Below the pieces are notes generated by a model. That model saw only the letters and a program-made list of their open reading frames with translations. It was not told where the DNA came from and ran no database searches. Positions 33,627 through 43,632 of a stretch of DNA of 64,000 bases are shown here, one piece after another. Origin of the DNA: Haloterrigena turkmenica DSM 5511 (lineage in GTDB: Archaea > Halobacteriota > Halobacteria > Halobacteriales > Natrialbaceae). Every line of letters begins with the position of its first letter. Within the stretch, counting starts at the first letter, position 1. Position numbers and translations under genes: made by a program. The stretch covers positions 3,472,001 through 3,536,000 of the forward strand of contig NC_013743.1 of assembly GCF_000025325.1 (NCBI RefSeq). Reading direction: 5' to 3'.

Positions 33627-35090
33627 TCACAGCCCCGGCCCGCGAAGCCGCAGTTCCTCGAGCGACGCGGGCGCGACGTAGGTGCCGACGCGCTCGCGGT
33701 CCCACCACCGGCCGGTCTCGGCGCGTTCCTCGGGCGTCGTGAACCGATACCGGTACCGGACCGCGCGAATATGCGTCGGCGACTCCTCGCACCCGGCGAA
33801 GGGGTCTTCTTCCAGCAGCGACCGCGTTTCCTCGTCCTCCTCGAGCAGCTTCGCCAGCAAGCGGTGGAACCACGGGCTGCGACGCGGCGAGGGCGCCATG
33901 GCGGCGAACCAGAGCTGCCAGTCCAGCCGGAGGTGGTAGGGCGCGATCTGGGGCGGCCGGCGCTCGGGGTCGGTCGGCTTCCCCTTGAACTGGTAGGTCT
34001 CCCACTCGGTCTCCTCCGTGATCTCCGTGTCCGCGGTGCCCTCGATCACGATCTCGTAGCGATCTCGCGTGATCGAGCCGAACGCGCCGTAGGTGTTGAC
34101 GAGGTGCAGCGGATCGTAGGCCGTGTTCATCGTCTGGCTCTCCGAGAGCATGTTCTCGATCGGCCGGATGCTCATCGCGACCACGACGACCGCGACCAGG
34201 ATCGCCGCGCCCTCGAGGTAGAGCGGCGTCGCTACCGTCTCGGGCGCCGTCACGGGCAGCGCCCACTCGAGGGCGCCGTCGCTGAACGTCGCGATCGCTA
34301 GCACGATCGTCAGCGCGTTCAGCCACGCGAAGTTGCCGGTGAGCATGAGCCAGCCCATGAAGCCGATCGTCGCCGCCCCCGCCAGCGACGAGGCCGGCTG
34401 TGGCGCGAAGTAGAGGAACGGAATCAATAGTTCGACGACGTGGTTGCCGAACGTCTCGACCCGATGGAACCGCTTCGGGAGGTGGTGGGCGAACCAGCTC
34501 AGCGGGTTCGGAATCGGCTGGGTCTCGTAGTGGTAGTCCATACACGAGAGGTCGCGCCAGCAGTCGTCTCCGCGGAGTTTGATCAGCCCCGCGCCGAACA
34601 TATTGCGAAAGAGCACCCACTGCAGGAGCACCAGAATGATGACCGGCGGCGCGACCGCGCCCGCGCCGAGAAAGATCGCGAGAAAGCCCGTCTCGAGCAG
34701 CATCGACTCCCAGCCGTAGCCGTAGAAGGTCTGCCCGGCGTTGACGAACGACTGGTAGAGCGCCCACATCGCGGCCCAGAGCACTATCGAGGCGGGGGTC
34801 GGGTACGGTTCGGGGAGCCAGTACGGAACCGCCAGCAGCGCCAGCGCCGAGAGGACGACGCCGGCCCACGCCGTGATCCCGATGACGCGGTCGCTCGGAT
34901 AACAGTAGAAGAGACTCGGCCGCTCGCGAAAGTCGGCGCCCTCGGCGTACCACTCGAGGGGTAGCAGACCGTCCTCGCCGGCCAGCGGCCGGAACTGGAA
35001 TGCGGCGACGAGAAACGCCAGTAGATACAGCAACGCGAGTCCCCGCTGGAAGAGGAAGCGAACGAACCAGAACTCCTCGCCGTGGAACAT
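33627..35090 (-). CDS. Lipase maturation factor (LMF1) family membrane protein
   Basis: 487 residues with about eight to ten membrane helices. Diagnostic family blocks are NAGQTFYGYGWESMLLETGFL, RNMFGAGLIKLRGDDCWRD and CMDYHYETQPIPNP, then HHLPKRFHR. The soluble C-terminal part (about 320-487) contains the WETYQFKGKP domain found in all members. In animals LMF1 aids folding of secreted lipases; the archaeal role is unknown. It lies 80 bases downstream of the Zn-dehydrogenase gene and is not clearly in that operon. Confidence 0.88.
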   Translation of the reverse strand: MFHGEEFWFVRFLFQRGLALLYLLAFLVAAFQFRPLAGEDGLLPLEWYAEGADFRERPSLFYCYPSDRVIGITAWAGVVLSALALLAVPYWLPEPYPTPASIVLWAAMWALYQSFVNAGQTFYGYGWESMLLETGFLAIFLGAGAVAPPVIILVLLQWVLFRNMFGAGLIKLRGDDCWRDLSCMDYHYETQPIPNPLSWFAHHLPKRFHRVETFGNHVVELLIPFLYFAPQPASSLAGAATIGFMGWLMLTGNFAWLNALTIVLAIATFSDGALEWALPVTAPETVATPLYLEGAAILVAVVVVAMSIRPIENMLSESQTMNTAYDPLHLVNTYGAFGSITRDRYEIVIEGTADTEITEETEWETYQFKGKPTDPERRPPQIAPYHLRLDWQLWFAAMAPSPRRSPWFHRLLAKLLEEDEETRSLLEEDPFAGCEESPTHIRAVRYRYRFTTPEERAETGRWWDRERVGTYVAPASLEELRLRGPGL

Positions 35091-35170
35091 AGTCGGGCGT
35101 CAGTCCACGAAGCGCCAAAGACCTGACGCGTTCTCTGGCGGACGACTCGATTCCCAACACTACCGCACGG

Positions 35171-36352
35171 TCAGGGCGTCATGACGACCTTGATACAGTC
35201 GTCCTCCTTGTCGTTGAACGTCTGGTACATCTCCGGCCCGTCCTCGAGACCGACCTGATGGGAGATGATGAAGGAGGGATCGATCTCGCCCTCCTCGATT
35301 TTCCCCAGCAGCGGATCGAGATAGCGCTGCATGTGCGTCTGTCCCGTCTTGACCGTGATCGCCTTGTTCATCAGCGACCCGAACGGGATGTTCGCGCGCC
35401 CGAGGTAGACGCCGGGCACCGAGAGCGTGCCGCCCTTCCGGCAGCACTTGATCGCCTCGCGGAGCACGTACGGCCGGTCGTCCTGCAGCTTCGCGCCCTC
35501 CTTGACGCGGTCGGAGACGCCGTCGAGGCCCGTCCCGTGGGCCTCCGTCCCGACCGCGTCGATACACCGGTCCGGGCCGCGACCGCCGGTCATCGACATC
35601 AGGCGGTCGTAGACGTCCGCGTGCTCGTAATTGATCGTCTCCGCGTCGCCGTGTTCGCCCGCCATCTCGAGGCGTTCGGGCACGCGGTCGATGGCGATCA
35701 CCTGGTTCGCGCCCATCATCTGTGCGCTCTGGATGGCGAACTGGCCGACCGGGCCACAGCCCCAGACAGCGACGGTGTCCTCGGGTTCGATGTCGGCGTT
35801 CTCGGCGGCCATGTAGCCCGTCGGGAAGACGTCGGAGAGGAACAGCACCTCCTCGTCGGAGACGTCCGACTCGATCGTGATCGGGCCGACGTCGGCGTAG
35901 GGCACTCGCAGGTACTCCGCCTGGCCGCCGGCGTAGCCGCCCAGCAGGTGGGAGTAGCCGAACAGCCCCGCGGGCGACTGCCCCATCATCTTGCGGGCCA
36001 TCTCCGCGTTGGGATTCGAGTTGTCACACAGCGAGTAGAGGTCCTCCTCGCAGAACCAACAGGAGCCACAGCTGATCGTGAAGGGGACAACAACCCGGTC
36101 GCCCGGCTCGAGGCTCTCGACTTCGTCGCCGACCTCGATCACTTCGCCCATCGGCTCGTGGCCGAGCACGTCGCCCTCGCGCATTCCCGGCATCCGGTCG
36201 TTGTAGAGGTGGAGGTCGGAGCCGCAGATCGCGGTCGCCGTGATCTCGACGATCGCGTCGGTCGGCTCCACGATCTCGGGCCGGGGAACCTCGCTGACTC
36301 GAATGTCCTTTTCGCCGTGCCACGTGAGCGCTCGCATCGTTTCCTCGGTCAT
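35171..36352 (-). CDS. Zinc-dependent alcohol/formaldehyde dehydrogenase-like protein
   Basis: 393-residue medium-chain dehydrogenase. Catalytic zinc ligands are Cys43 and His65-Glu66 ([15 protein letters not shown]). Structural zinc cysteines lie in [15 protein letters not shown]. The NAD motif GCGPVG is near residue 199. The long middle segment [12 protein letters not shown] and the C-terminal [12 protein letters not shown] match the glutathione-independent formaldehyde dehydrogenase-like group. It overlaps the SRPBCC gene by 4 bases (ATGA), so they are cotranscribed. Substrate may be an aldehyde made by the aldolase of the same operon, which is an inference. Confidence 0.88.
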   Translation of the reverse strand: MTEETMRALTWHGEKDIRVSEVPRPEIVEPTDAIVEITATAICGSDLHLYNDRMPGMREGDVLGHEPMGEVIEVGDEVESLEPGDRVVVPFTISCGSCWFCEEDLYSLCDNSNPNAEMARKMMGQSPAGLFGYSHLLGGYAGGQAEYLRVPYADVGPITIESDVSDEEVLFLSDVFPTGYMAAENADIEPEDTVAVWGCGPVGQFAIQSAQMMGANQVIAIDRVPERLEMAGEHGDAETINYEHADVYDRLMSMTGGRGPDRCIDAVGTEAHGTGLDGVSDRVKEGAKLQDDRPYVLREAIKCCRKGGTLSVPGVYLGRANIPFGSLMNKAITVKTGQTHMQRYLDPLLGKIEEGEIDPSFIISHQVGLEDGPEMYQTFNDKEDDCIKVVMTP

Positions 36353-37086
36353 AGCAGATCACCCCGTCCGCGGGCGGACGGTCTGTGTTCGGTCGTCGGC
36401 ACCGTGCCCGTCTCCGCGAGACTCTTGAAGCGATCCAGCGCCGTGCCGATGAGCGACTCGGGGACGACGTCGAGTCGCTCCACGGCCGCGCTACCGGCCG
36501 TTCCGCCCGGCGGATCGAAGCGGACCTCGAGGGTCACCTCCGTCCCGCGGTCGCCCGGCGCCGAGTCGAACGAGAGCGACCAGGCGTCGAACAGCGCGCC
36601 CATCGAGTCGTCGTCGATCGTCTCCCAGCGGAGCCGCTCGCCGGATTCGTCGGCCGCGATCTCCATCTCCCACGACAGCTCTCGGGCGAGCGGACCGCCC
36701 GCGCTCCACCGATAGCGGTCGTCACCGACCGCGGAGACGTCGGCGAAGTGGCCGACGATGCGCTCTAAGTTCTCGGGGTCGCGAGCGAGGTCGGACAGTT
36801 CGTCCGCCGGTTTGTCGATCGTGACCGACCGTTCGACCGGCTCCGTCCCGCCGGCGTCGGCCAGATAGTCGCTGAGCGTTCGGTAGGAGAGTGCGCCGCC
36901 GACGAGCGCGAGTACCGTCCCGCCCAGCGAGCGGCGCCGGAGCCCGAACGCGACGAGGGCACCGCCGAGGGCGACGGTGCCCACTCGTTTCCACCGGGAT
37001 CGGTTCGGTTCCGCTCCCGCGGACGCTCCCGGGTGCATCGAGTTCGATACGTCCTCGGCCGCCGAATCGAACGAGTGTTCGGACAT
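36349..37086 (-). CDS. SRPBCC (START-like) protein with membrane anchor
   Basis: 245 residues. Two short hydrophobic segments at about 35-70 ([23 protein letters not shown]) precede a SRPBCC ligand-binding fold with the typical start [26 protein letters not shown], mid part [19 protein letters not shown] and final helix of about 35 residues. Such proteins bind hydrophobic ligands or act as coenzyme-Q-binding-like or cyclase-like proteins. It is the middle gene of the aldolase-SRPBCC-dehydrogenase operon, 2 bases from the upstream stop. Ligand unknown. Confidence 0.8.
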   Translation of the reverse strand: MSEHSFDSAAEDVSNSMHPGASAGAEPNRSRWKRVGTVALGGALVAFGLRRRSLGGTVLALVGGALSYRTLSDYLADAGGTEPVERSVTIDKPADELSDLARDPENLERIVGHFADVSAVGDDRYRWSAGGPLARELSWEMEIAADESGERLRWETIDDDSMGALFDAWSLSFDSAPGDRGTEVTLEVRFDPPGGTAGSAAVERLDVVPESLIGTALDRFKSLAETGTVPTTEHRPSARGRGDLL

Positions 37087-37088
37087 GA

Positions 37089-37877
37089 TCAGGTACCTCC
37101 GTATTCGTTCAGCCACGAGCGCACGGCGCCGCCCAGCGCTCCGGTCGTACTCCCCAGGTTGAGGATCTGGTAGCCCGACTCGGCCTTCTCGTTGACGTCG
37201 TCCATCCCGAACCCGAGCCCGCCCAGCGGGACCTCGGCCTCGAGGGCCGCCTCTCGAATCTCCTCGATTCGCTCTTCGACCTCGTCGTGGGTGGGCTCGC
37301 CGGGGTGGCCCAGCGAGACGGCCAGATCGAGCGGGCCGGCGAAGACGAACCCCAACCCTGGCACCTCGAGGATCTCCTCGATGTTGTCGACCGCGGTCGG
37401 GTTCTCGATCGTCACGCCGACGATAATCTCGTCGTCCTCGGTACCGGCGTAGTCGTCGGTCGTCCCCCACCGACTCGCGCGGGGGCTGGCGAAGCCGCGT
37501 TTGCCCGGCTCGCCGTCGTACTCGAACCGCGAGGCCTCGATCGCCCGCCGCACCTCGTCGGCGGACTCGATCCGGGAGACGAACAGCGACCGGACGCCGG
37601 CGTCGAGCGTCTTCCGGACCATCCCGGGGTCGGGCTCGGGCAAGCGAACGAGCAGTTCCGTTCCCGTCACGTTCGCGGCCCGGGCCAGGTCCTCGAGTCG
37701 GTCGCCGTCGAACGGGCTCGGTCCGGCGTGTTCGAGGTCGATCCAGACGAAATCGAGGCCAAGTTCGCCGTAGAACTCGACCAGCGTCGGATCGTACGCG
37801 TTCTCGAGGACACCGAGCGCGACGTCGCCGTCTGCGAGCGTCTGCTGTAAGAGGTTCGTTCGTGGCGAGGTCGCCAT
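37089..37877 (-). CDS. HpcH/HpaI-family aldolase
   Basis: 262-residue class II TIM-barrel aldolase cleaving or forming 2-keto-3-deoxy acids or related products. The metal-site glutamate and family blocks appear in FVWIDLEHAGP (N-terminal), GVRSLFVSRIESADEVRRAI and GVTIENPTAVDNIEEIL with the second metal ligand. First gene of a three-gene minus-strand operon. T/A-rich sequence near 37915 gives a plausible promoter. The substrate could be a sugar-acid or aromatic breakdown intermediate; no partner enzyme in the window decides. Confidence 0.88.
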   Translation of the reverse strand: MATSPRTNLLQQTLADGDVALGVLENAYDPTLVEFYGELGLDFVWIDLEHAGPSPFDGDRLEDLARAANVTGTELLVRLPEPDPGMVRKTLDAGVRSLFVSRIESADEVRRAIEASRFEYDGEPGKRGFASPRASRWGTTDDYAGTEDDEIIVGVTIENPTAVDNIEEILEVPGLGFVFAGPLDLAVSLGHPGEPTHDEVEERIEEIREAALEAEVPLGGLGFGMDDVNEKAESGYQILNLGSTTGALGGAVRSWLNEYGGT

Positions 37878-37975
37878 AGGCCTCCGACACGAACCGAATG
37901 GATAAAGCTTCGCGCTGAATTAGAAGTCCGCTCCGTTCTCGAAGGGTTTTGTTCCGACGCGTTGAATGGCGATCC

Positions 37976-38497
37976 ATGCGACGCATCGCGATCGACGACG
38001 TCGACTCCGATCCGGACGACGAGGCCCTCCACGCCGATCGCCGCGCCCTCGCTGACCCCCTCGGGACGGACCACCTCGCGATCACGCGCTACGTCCTCGA
38101 GCCCGGCGAGCGGTTCAGCGGCTCCGTCCACGCCCACACGGATCAGGAGGAGGTGTTCGTCGTCCTCGAGGGAGAAGCGACGTTCGAGCTGGGAGCAGCC
38201 GTCGGAGACGAAGCGACCGAGCGCGTCGACGAGGTGACGGTCGCCGAGGGCGAGGTCGTCCGGTTCGCTCCTGGGGAGTTCCAGTCGGGACGCAACGCCG
38301 GCGACGACCGGGTCGTCGCGCTGGCGCTGGGCGCGCCGCGGGACAGCAAGGACGTTCGTATCGCTCGGATTCCGGGGCTCGACGACGGGAATATCGCGTG
38401 TCCCGACTGCGACTGCGATCACATGCGACTCTCGAGGACCGACGAGACAGACTTCGAGTGCCCCGACTGCGAGGCGACGCTGGTGCTCGAGGAGTGA
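37976..38497 (+). CDS. Cupin-domain protein with C-terminal zinc ribbon
   Basis: 173 residues. Cupin motif 1 is GERFSGSVHAHTDQEEVFVVLEG seen in pieces (HAHTDQEE with metal histidines) and motif 2 is around PGEFQSGRNAGDD. The C-terminal 45 residues hold CPDCDCDHM and ECPDCEATL, a zinc ribbon not usual in single cupins. It could be a regulator or a small sugar/acid isomerase-like protein. Start at ATG 37976; a frame 9 codons earlier overlaps the aldolase promoter. Confidence 0.82.
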   Translation: MRRIAIDDVDSDPDDEALHADRRALADPLGTDHLAITRYVLEPGERFSGSVHAHTDQEEVFVVLEGEATFELGAAVGDEATERVDEVTVAEGEVVRFAPGEFQSGRNAGDDRVVALALGAPRDSKDVRIARIPGLDDGNIACPDCDCDHMRLSRTDETDFECPDCEATLVLEE

Positions 38498-38507
38498 GGA
38501 CCCGGAC

Positions 38508-39722
38508 TCAGTGAGCGAGGCGTTGCAGGGTGGCGCCCGCGACGACCACGACGAGCGCGCCGCCCGCGAGAATAGCCAGTCCGGGGGCGAACGAGCCGGT
38601 GGCGTCGCGCAGCGCCCCGATGAGCACCGGGCCGAAGAAGCCGCCGATCTCCCCGACGGCGAAGATGAAGCCGACCGCGGTGCCGGTCAGGCGGGCGCCG
38701 ATCCCCTCGAGGTCCGGCGGGATCGCCCGAACGAGCGGCGAGATCCCGCCGACGCCGATGCCGGTGACGACGATACCGGTGAGGACCAGCGGACCGGTAC
38801 CGCCGGCGATCACGCCGGCGACGCCGCAGAACGCGACGGCGCCGCAGGCCATCAGCGCGGGCCGTCGCAGTCCGTACCGATCGGCCAGTTCCGGGACGGC
38901 GAGCACGCCCACGACGTAGGACGCCACCAGCAGGCTCGTGGTCTGGCCGGCCGGGCCGGCCGCGAGCCCCCGGGACTCGAGCAGCGTCGGGAGCCATCCC
39001 TGCAGGCCGTGATTCAAGAGCAGGTACATCGTTCCGATGACGACGACCAGCTGCAGTTCGCGGTGGGAGAGCACCAGCCGAAGATCGGCGACGACCGACT
39101 CGAGCGAGAAGGAGTCGTCGACGGCCATCCGGCCGTCGATCCCCGCTCGGTGAGTGACGAGCGTCCAGACGAGCCCGTAGGCGACGGCGACGACGCCGCT
39201 CCAGAAGAACAGCGGCCGCCAGCCGCCGAGCCACGGCCCCAGGATTGGCCGTCCGACGGCGAAGACGAGCGCCGAGCCCGTCGACGCGCCTACGAGGTAG
39301 ATCGCCGACGGGCGGCCGGTCTTCTCGGGCGGGAACAATACACCGACCAGTTTCGGGAGGCCGAAGGTGATGGCGGTCGCGCCGACGCCGAGCAGTAGCG
39401 TCACGGCGAACAGCGACGGAAAGCCGGGCGCGAAACTTCGGGCGATCTGTGCGATCCCGTAGATCAGCACGCCCGCTGCGAGGCTCCGGCCGGGCCCGAT
39501 CCGGTCGACGGCGATACCGGAGAACAGCGCCAGCGGGATGTAGGTCAGCGGCACCGCGCCCGTGAGAATTCCCGCCTGCGTGCTCGAGAGCCCCACGTCG
39601 TCGATGATGACCGACAGGTACGCCGGCAGCGAGAACCAGACGAACATCAGACAGGTGTAGCTCAGCGCTCCGAACGCGACGAGTCCGTACTCCCGGCGAT
39701 AGCCAGCGCTCGAGCGACCCAT
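38508..39722 (-). CDS. MFS transporter
   Basis: 404 residues with 12 hydrophobic helices and the MFS loop 2-3 signature in the form FSGIAVDRIGPGRSL (G-x-x-x-D-R-x-G). Between the halves lies an acidic loop with DGRMAVDDSFSLESV. The second signature DRYGLRRPAL is visible in the C-terminal half. It belongs to the proton-linked sugar/organic-acid or CynX/nitrate-type groups; the substrate is not readable. The gene is convergent with the cupin gene, leaving 10 bases between. Confidence 0.88.
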   Translation of the reverse strand: MGRSSAGYRREYGLVAFGALSYTCLMFVWFSLPAYLSVIIDDVGLSSTQAGILTGAVPLTYIPLALFSGIAVDRIGPGRSLAAGVLIYGIAQIARSFAPGFPSLFAVTLLLGVGATAITFGLPKLVGVLFPPEKTGRPSAIYLVGASTGSALVFAVGRPILGPWLGGWRPLFFWSGVVAVAYGLVWTLVTHRAGIDGRMAVDDSFSLESVVADLRLVLSHRELQLVVVIGTMYLLLNHGLQGWLPTLLESRGLAAGPAGQTTSLLVASYVVGVLAVPELADRYGLRRPALMACGAVAFCGVAGVIAGGTGPLVLTGIVVTGIGVGGISPLVRAIPPDLEGIGARLTGTAVGFIFAVGEIGGFFGPVLIGALRDATGSFAPGLAILAGGALVVVVAGATLQRLAH

Positions 39723-39835
39723 TCGGACGGAGTGAGTGTCGGGCCACTCGAGTAGTTTGCTCTTCCGGTGGATAGCCCCGGGTTCGGTCGACGGTGAGCA
39801 CCGACCGTTTTCCCCGTCGGCGTCGTTCGTTCGAT

Positions 39836-40342
39836 ATGACGCCCGAAGAGCGAGCCGTCCTCGAGCGCGCCCGCGTCGCGACGCTGGCGACGGCCGACGG
39901 TGACGGTCGTCCCCACGCGGTACCGATCTGCTACGCGGTGCTCGAGGACGCCGGCGGCGACTCGGCGTCCGACTCCGATCGCGACCTCCGAGTCGTCTCG
40001 GCAATCGACGAGAAACCGAAGTCAACCCGCGACCTCCGGCGCGTCCGCGACGTACGGACGAACCCGCACGCGACCGTGCTCGCCGACTACTACAGCGAGG
40101 ATTGGTCGCAGCTCGCGTGGGTGCAGGTCCGGGGCCGCGCTCGCGTCGTTCCGCCCGACGAGGACGCCGAAACGAGCGACGCCGAACGACGGACAGGCGC
40201 GAGCAGCCACGCCGCCGCCGTCGCCGCCCTCGAGTCGAAGTACGCTCAATATGCCGACCACGACCTGTCAGAGCGTACGGTCCTCGAGATCCGCGTCGAG
40301 CGGACGCTCTCGTGGGGTGCGCTCGAGGAGTACGCGGAGTGA
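39836..40342 (+). CDS. Pyridoxamine-phosphate-oxidase-fold F420/FMN-binding protein
   Basis: 168 residues with a split-barrel fold: ERARVATLATADGDGRPHAVPICYAV, SAIDEKPKSTRDLRRVRDVRTNPHATVLADYY and WVQVRGRARVV. The arrangement matches the PPOX-class F420-dependent Rv0121-type enzymes. Haloarchaea make F420, so this cofactor is likely. A GTG 14 codons earlier is possible; I prefer the ATG. The substrate is unknown. Confidence 0.85.
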   Translation: MTPEERAVLERARVATLATADGDGRPHAVPICYAVLEDAGGDSASDSDRDLRVVSAIDEKPKSTRDLRRVRDVRTNPHATVLADYYSEDWSQLAWVQVRGRARVVPPDEDAETSDAERRTGASSHAAAVAALESKYAQYADHDLSERTVLEIRVERTLSWGALEEYAE

Positions 40343-40380
40343 GGCGAAAACGCAGCGGACGGCCATAGCGTGGCGGAATC

Positions 40381-41670
40381 CTACAGTGCGGAGCGAGGCG
40401 ACACCGAGACGGTATCGCCGCGCTCGGGCGCCGTCGCGTCGAATCCGTCCGCCCGCAGTTCCTCGGCGAACGCTTCGCAGCGGTCGCCGTGGTTGATCAG
40501 CACTTCACCGTCCCGGTAGGACTCGAGGAACTCGAGGATCCCGTCCCGGTCCGCGTGCGCGGAGAAGTCGTACTGTTCGACCTGGGCGCTGATCGGCATC
40601 CGGCGGCCGTCGATCTCGGCGCTCCCGGTCTCGAGGAGGTCGCGGCCGGGGGTGCCCTCGACCTGGTAGCCGGTCATCGCGATCTTGTTCGTCGGATTCG
40701 CGCGGATCTCGGGAATGTAGGTCATAGCGGGTCCGCCTGAGAGCATCCCGCTGGTGGTGATGATCGCGGCCTTCTGGTCGGTGATGCGTTTCCGCTGGCC
40801 GTTTCGGCCAGTGACGAACCGCGCGTGGGAGATCGCCCCCCGGAACGCGTCGGCGTCGCGGACGAAGTCGGGGTACTGGCGCAGCATCTCGGTCACTCGC
40901 TTGCCCATTCCGTCCACGTAGCAGGGGATGTCGTGTGCGTCGCAGACCAGCATCATCTCCTGAGTACGGCCGATCGCGAACGCGGGGACGATGACCGTGC
41001 CGCCCTCCCAGAGCGTCGTCTGGACGCTCTCGGCGAACCGCTCCTCGACGACGGCCCGGTCGTCGTGTTCGACGTCGGAGTAGGTGCTCTCACAGCAGAC
41101 GACGTCGGCGTCGGGTCGCGCGGTCGTTCCCGAGACGAGTCGCTGGCCGCTCGGGGATGTCGTATCTGCCGCGTCGCCCCGCTGATCGTCGACGTGGAAA
41201 TCACCCGTGTAGAGCAGCCGCGTCTCGCCGTCGTCGACGAGGACGTGCGCGCTGCCCGGGATGTGGCCCGCGTTGTAGAACGTCACCTCGTGGCCGGCCG
41301 CCTCGAACGTCTCGCGGTAGCCGTGGGTCTGCGAGACCTGCGTGACGCGCTGGACGTCCGTCTCGGTGAACGGACACTGCATCGTCCCGCCGTGGAGGTT
41401 CAGCGTGTCTCGAGCGAGCGTCAGCGTCAGTTCGTACGTCGGCGGCGTCCAGTGGATCGGCGGCCGGGCATCGCCCGAGAGCAGCGACGGGACGGCGCCG
41501 ACGTGGTCGAGGTGGCCGTGGGAGACGACGACCGCCTCGGGCGTCGGCGTCTCGACGGGAAACTGCGGCGGGTTCGCCGTCAGCATCCCGAAATCGAGCA
41601 GCAGGGCGTCGTTCACGAGGATCGCGCTGCGACCCACCTCGCGAGCGCCGCCGAGAAATCGAAGCTCCAT
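40381..41670 (-). CDS. Beta-CASP metallo-beta-lactamase RNase
   Basis: 429 residues. Zinc motif SHGHLDHVGA (His51, His53, Asp55, His56) and YTGDFH for the later ligands; beta-CASP motifs STYSD, VIVPAFAIGRTQEMML and TTSGMLSGGPAMTYIP, ending with FSAHADRDGILEFL. The enzyme class includes archaeal RNase J/CPSF-like exo- and endonucleases for RNA maturation. It has no N-terminal KH domain, so it is the short form. I start at ATG 41670 (MELRFLGGAREVG). Single gene. Confidence 0.92.
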   Translation of the reverse strand: MELRFLGGAREVGRSAILVNDALLLDFGMLTANPPQFPVETPTPEAVVVSHGHLDHVGAVPSLLSGDARPPIHWTPPTYELTLTLARDTLNLHGGTMQCPFTETDVQRVTQVSQTHGYRETFEAAGHEVTFYNAGHIPGSAHVLVDDGETRLLYTGDFHVDDQRGDAADTTSPSGQRLVSGTTARPDADVVCCESTYSDVEHDDRAVVEERFAESVQTTLWEGGTVIVPAFAIGRTQEMMLVCDAHDIPCYVDGMGKRVTEMLRQYPDFVRDADAFRGAISHARFVTGRNGQRKRITDQKAAIITTSGMLSGGPAMTYIPEIRANPTNKIAMTGYQVEGTPGRDLLETGSAEIDGRRMPISAQVEQYDFSAHADRDGILEFLESYRDGEVLINHGDRCEAFAEELRADGFDATAPERGDTVSVSPRSAL

Positions 41671-41801
41671 CGTTCGCACTGCGTCCTCGAGTCGAATAAG
41701 GGGTTTCAAAATCGACGCGGCGGCAGGGCAGCGGACCAACGACGGCAGGGTGGAGCAGCCCGGCGAGGACTGGGCGGTGACGGGGCGGCGCGGAACCGCG
41801 A

Positions 41802-42233
41802 CTACCGATCCCAGAGCCGCGACCGATCAGTCGTGGTCGTCGAATCACGCAATCGTCGACTCTCGAGCCCGTCCGTGCGGCCGCGTCCGTCCTCGAGGAC
41901 GCGATCGAGTTCCCGTTCGAACTCGGCATCGCTGAGTTCGCCGTCGACGTACTGCGAGCGAAGTCGCTCCTCGGGATCGTCGGTCGACCGGGCGCCGTCG
42001 CTTCCGTACGCGGCCTCGAGGTCGTCCCCTCCTCCGCCGTCTCGGAGCAGGGAGACGAGTCCGACGACGGCGAGGACGACGACGGCGAGCATCGCGAGCG
42101 TCACGACGGCCGTAACGACGGTCGCGACGAGCGAGAGGACGATGCCGACGACCGTCGCGATGACGCCGAGGACGACGAACGCGAGCAGGAGGGCTCCGGC
42201 GCCCTTGAGCAGGAGTGATCCGAGTCGAGCCAT
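41802..42233 (-). CDS. Membrane protein with SHOCT-like C-terminal motif
   Basis: 142 residues. Two adjoining hydrophobic helices fill about residues 10-60. After a GGGGDD linker comes DPEERLRSQYVDGELSDAEFERELDRVLE, a SHOCT domain (short helical oligomer-forming element). The tail is charged. SHOCT proteins mediate oligomerisation at the membrane. An upstream in-frame start 8 codons earlier is possible. It is separated by 39 bases from the next membrane-protein gene on the same strand. Confidence 0.78.
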   Translation of the reverse strand: MARLGSLLLKGAGALLLAFVVLGVIATVVGIVLSLVATVVTAVVTLAMLAVVVLAVVGLVSLLRDGGGGDDLEAAYGSDGARSTDDPEERLRSQYVDGELSDAEFERELDRVLEDGRGRTDGLESRRLRDSTTTTDRSRLWDR

Positions 42234-42272
42234 ACCTGTAATTCGGTTCACACGCACAAAAACCTACAGACG

Positions 42273-42623
42273 TCAGGAGCCATTGGAGCGAGGCTCGCCG
42301 GAGACCGCCACGAGCGGGGCTGCTCGCTTGGTGAGCCCGATGAGATAGACGTCGAGCAGGCAGACGATCAGAACGGCGAGCGGGACGGCGACGTCCAGGT
42401 AGCTGACCGAGTCGAACTGCAACGCCGTGACGACGAACGGCTCGCTCACGGCGAACGCGCCGGACAGCGTCCGGGCGGAGAGGAAGGCGAGCGCGAGGGC
42501 GTACAGCACGAACCAGCTCGCCCCGCGTTTCCACTCGCCCAGATAGCAGTGGCCGAGCCCGGCGACGAACGCCGAGAGCGGGTACGCGGGCCAGATCGGA
42601 CGCGAGAACTCGCCGTCGCTCAT
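42273..42623 (-). CDS. Multi-helix membrane protein of unknown function
   Basis: 116 residues with about three to four hydrophobic helices, including PLSAFVAGLGHCYLGEWKRGA at the N-terminus, which recalls the small TM2-like or DUF5683-like proteins with a GLGHxYLG motif. The C-terminus faces the cytoplasm (TKRAAP). 10 bases separate it from the upstream gene stop, suggesting one operon with the two proteins before it. Function unknown. Confidence 0.72.
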   Translation of the reverse strand: MSDGEFSRPIWPAYPLSAFVAGLGHCYLGEWKRGASWFVLYALALAFLSARTLSGAFAVSEPFVVTALQFDSVSYLDVAVPLAVLIVCLLDVYLIGLTKRAAPLVAVSGEPRSNGS

Positions 42624-42633
42624 CGGTCGTGAC

Positions 42634-43632
42634 TCACCCGGAAAACGGCAACCGCGTCGCGCGCTCGAGTCGGTCCAGCGGTGTCGAATCGGAGCCGGTC
42701 GTCTCGACGGCCGCGGCCAGCGACTCGAGGGCCTCGCGGGCTCGCTCGAGGTGGGACTCGACGGTCGGACTGCCCGACTTGGCCCCGTCGCGCGGCGCCG
42801 CTCGCGCGGGCGTCTCGACCTCTCCGGCGAGGATGCGAGCGGCGCGCGACCGGAGATCGACAGCGGACGCGACCGGGGTTCGGGACGTGAGTGCGGTCAT
42901 CACCGCGTGGCTATAGGTCCGCAGCGCCGTCCGTGTTTCGGTCGGCGCGCCGACGACGGCCGCGCCCAGCGCACCGGCGGTCTCGGCGAGCGTCGCCTCG
43001 ACGTCCGCATAATCGATGGCACCGCGTCGCTCGTCGACCGGCGCAGCGTCGGTCAGGAGCAGGAAGCGGCGCGCGAGCGCCGACGACCCCTCGGTCAGCA
43101 GGCGGTACAGCTCGAGTTGGCGTTCCGCCGGAAGCGGCGCGTCGGCGATCGTCGCGTACGCCCCGGCGTGGAGGTGATCGCTCGCCAGGAGAACGGCGTC
43201 CCGGTCCGCCGGTAACTGAACGGTCTCGAGCAGGGCGGACAGCCACTCCGGTGTCGCGTCGGCCGTTCGGATCCGGGCGTCGTGATCGGCGCCGTCGGCG
43301 CCCGCTACCAGCGCGAGCCGGAGCCGAACATACCCCTCGAGGAGGACGACAGACGTGGCGGCGGGCTCGAGGAGGCGGCCCAGCCGGTCCGAATCGGGCC
43401 GCGTGTGGGGATCCGCGGTCTCGAGTCCGACCTCGCCGGCGGTCGTACACAGCGTCGCGGGCAGCGATCGGTCACGTGGCGGCAGTGATGCGGTGGCCAG
43501 CGCTCGGATCGGCGCTGCGAGGCCGTCGGTAGTCTCGGCGGGACGCTGACGCCGGGCGTTCCGAGCCGTGGTATCGTCGTCTCGTCGCAGCGCGGACCCG
43601 TCGGCGATGGCGGGGTCGCTGGGGTCGCTCAT
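42634..43632 (-). CDS. Haloarchaeal all-helical protein, isoprenyl-synthase-like fold possible
   Basis: 332 residues, mostly alpha-helical. Segments such as VVLLEGYVRLRLALVAG, DAVLLASDHLHAGAYATIAD and AERQLELYRLLTEGSSALARRFLL resemble the fold of polyprenyl diphosphate synthases (the second reads like a degenerate first aspartate region), but no DDxxD pair is present. It could be a non-catalytic paralogue. Its ATG overlaps the stop of the preceding small gene by ATGA. Conserved in haloarchaea; function unknown. Confidence 0.65.
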   Translation of the reverse strand: MSDPSDPAIADGSALRRDDDTTARNARRQRPAETTDGLAAPIRALATASLPPRDRSLPATLCTTAGEVGLETADPHTRPDSDRLGRLLEPAATSVVLLEGYVRLRLALVAGADGADHDARIRTADATPEWLSALLETVQLPADRDAVLLASDHLHAGAYATIADAPLPAERQLELYRLLTEGSSALARRFLLLTDAAPVDERRGAIDYADVEATLAETAGALGAAVVGAPTETRTALRTYSHAVMTALTSRTPVASAVDLRSRAARILAGEVETPARAAPRDGAKSGSPTVESHLERAREALESLAAAVETTGSDSTPLDRLERATRLPFSG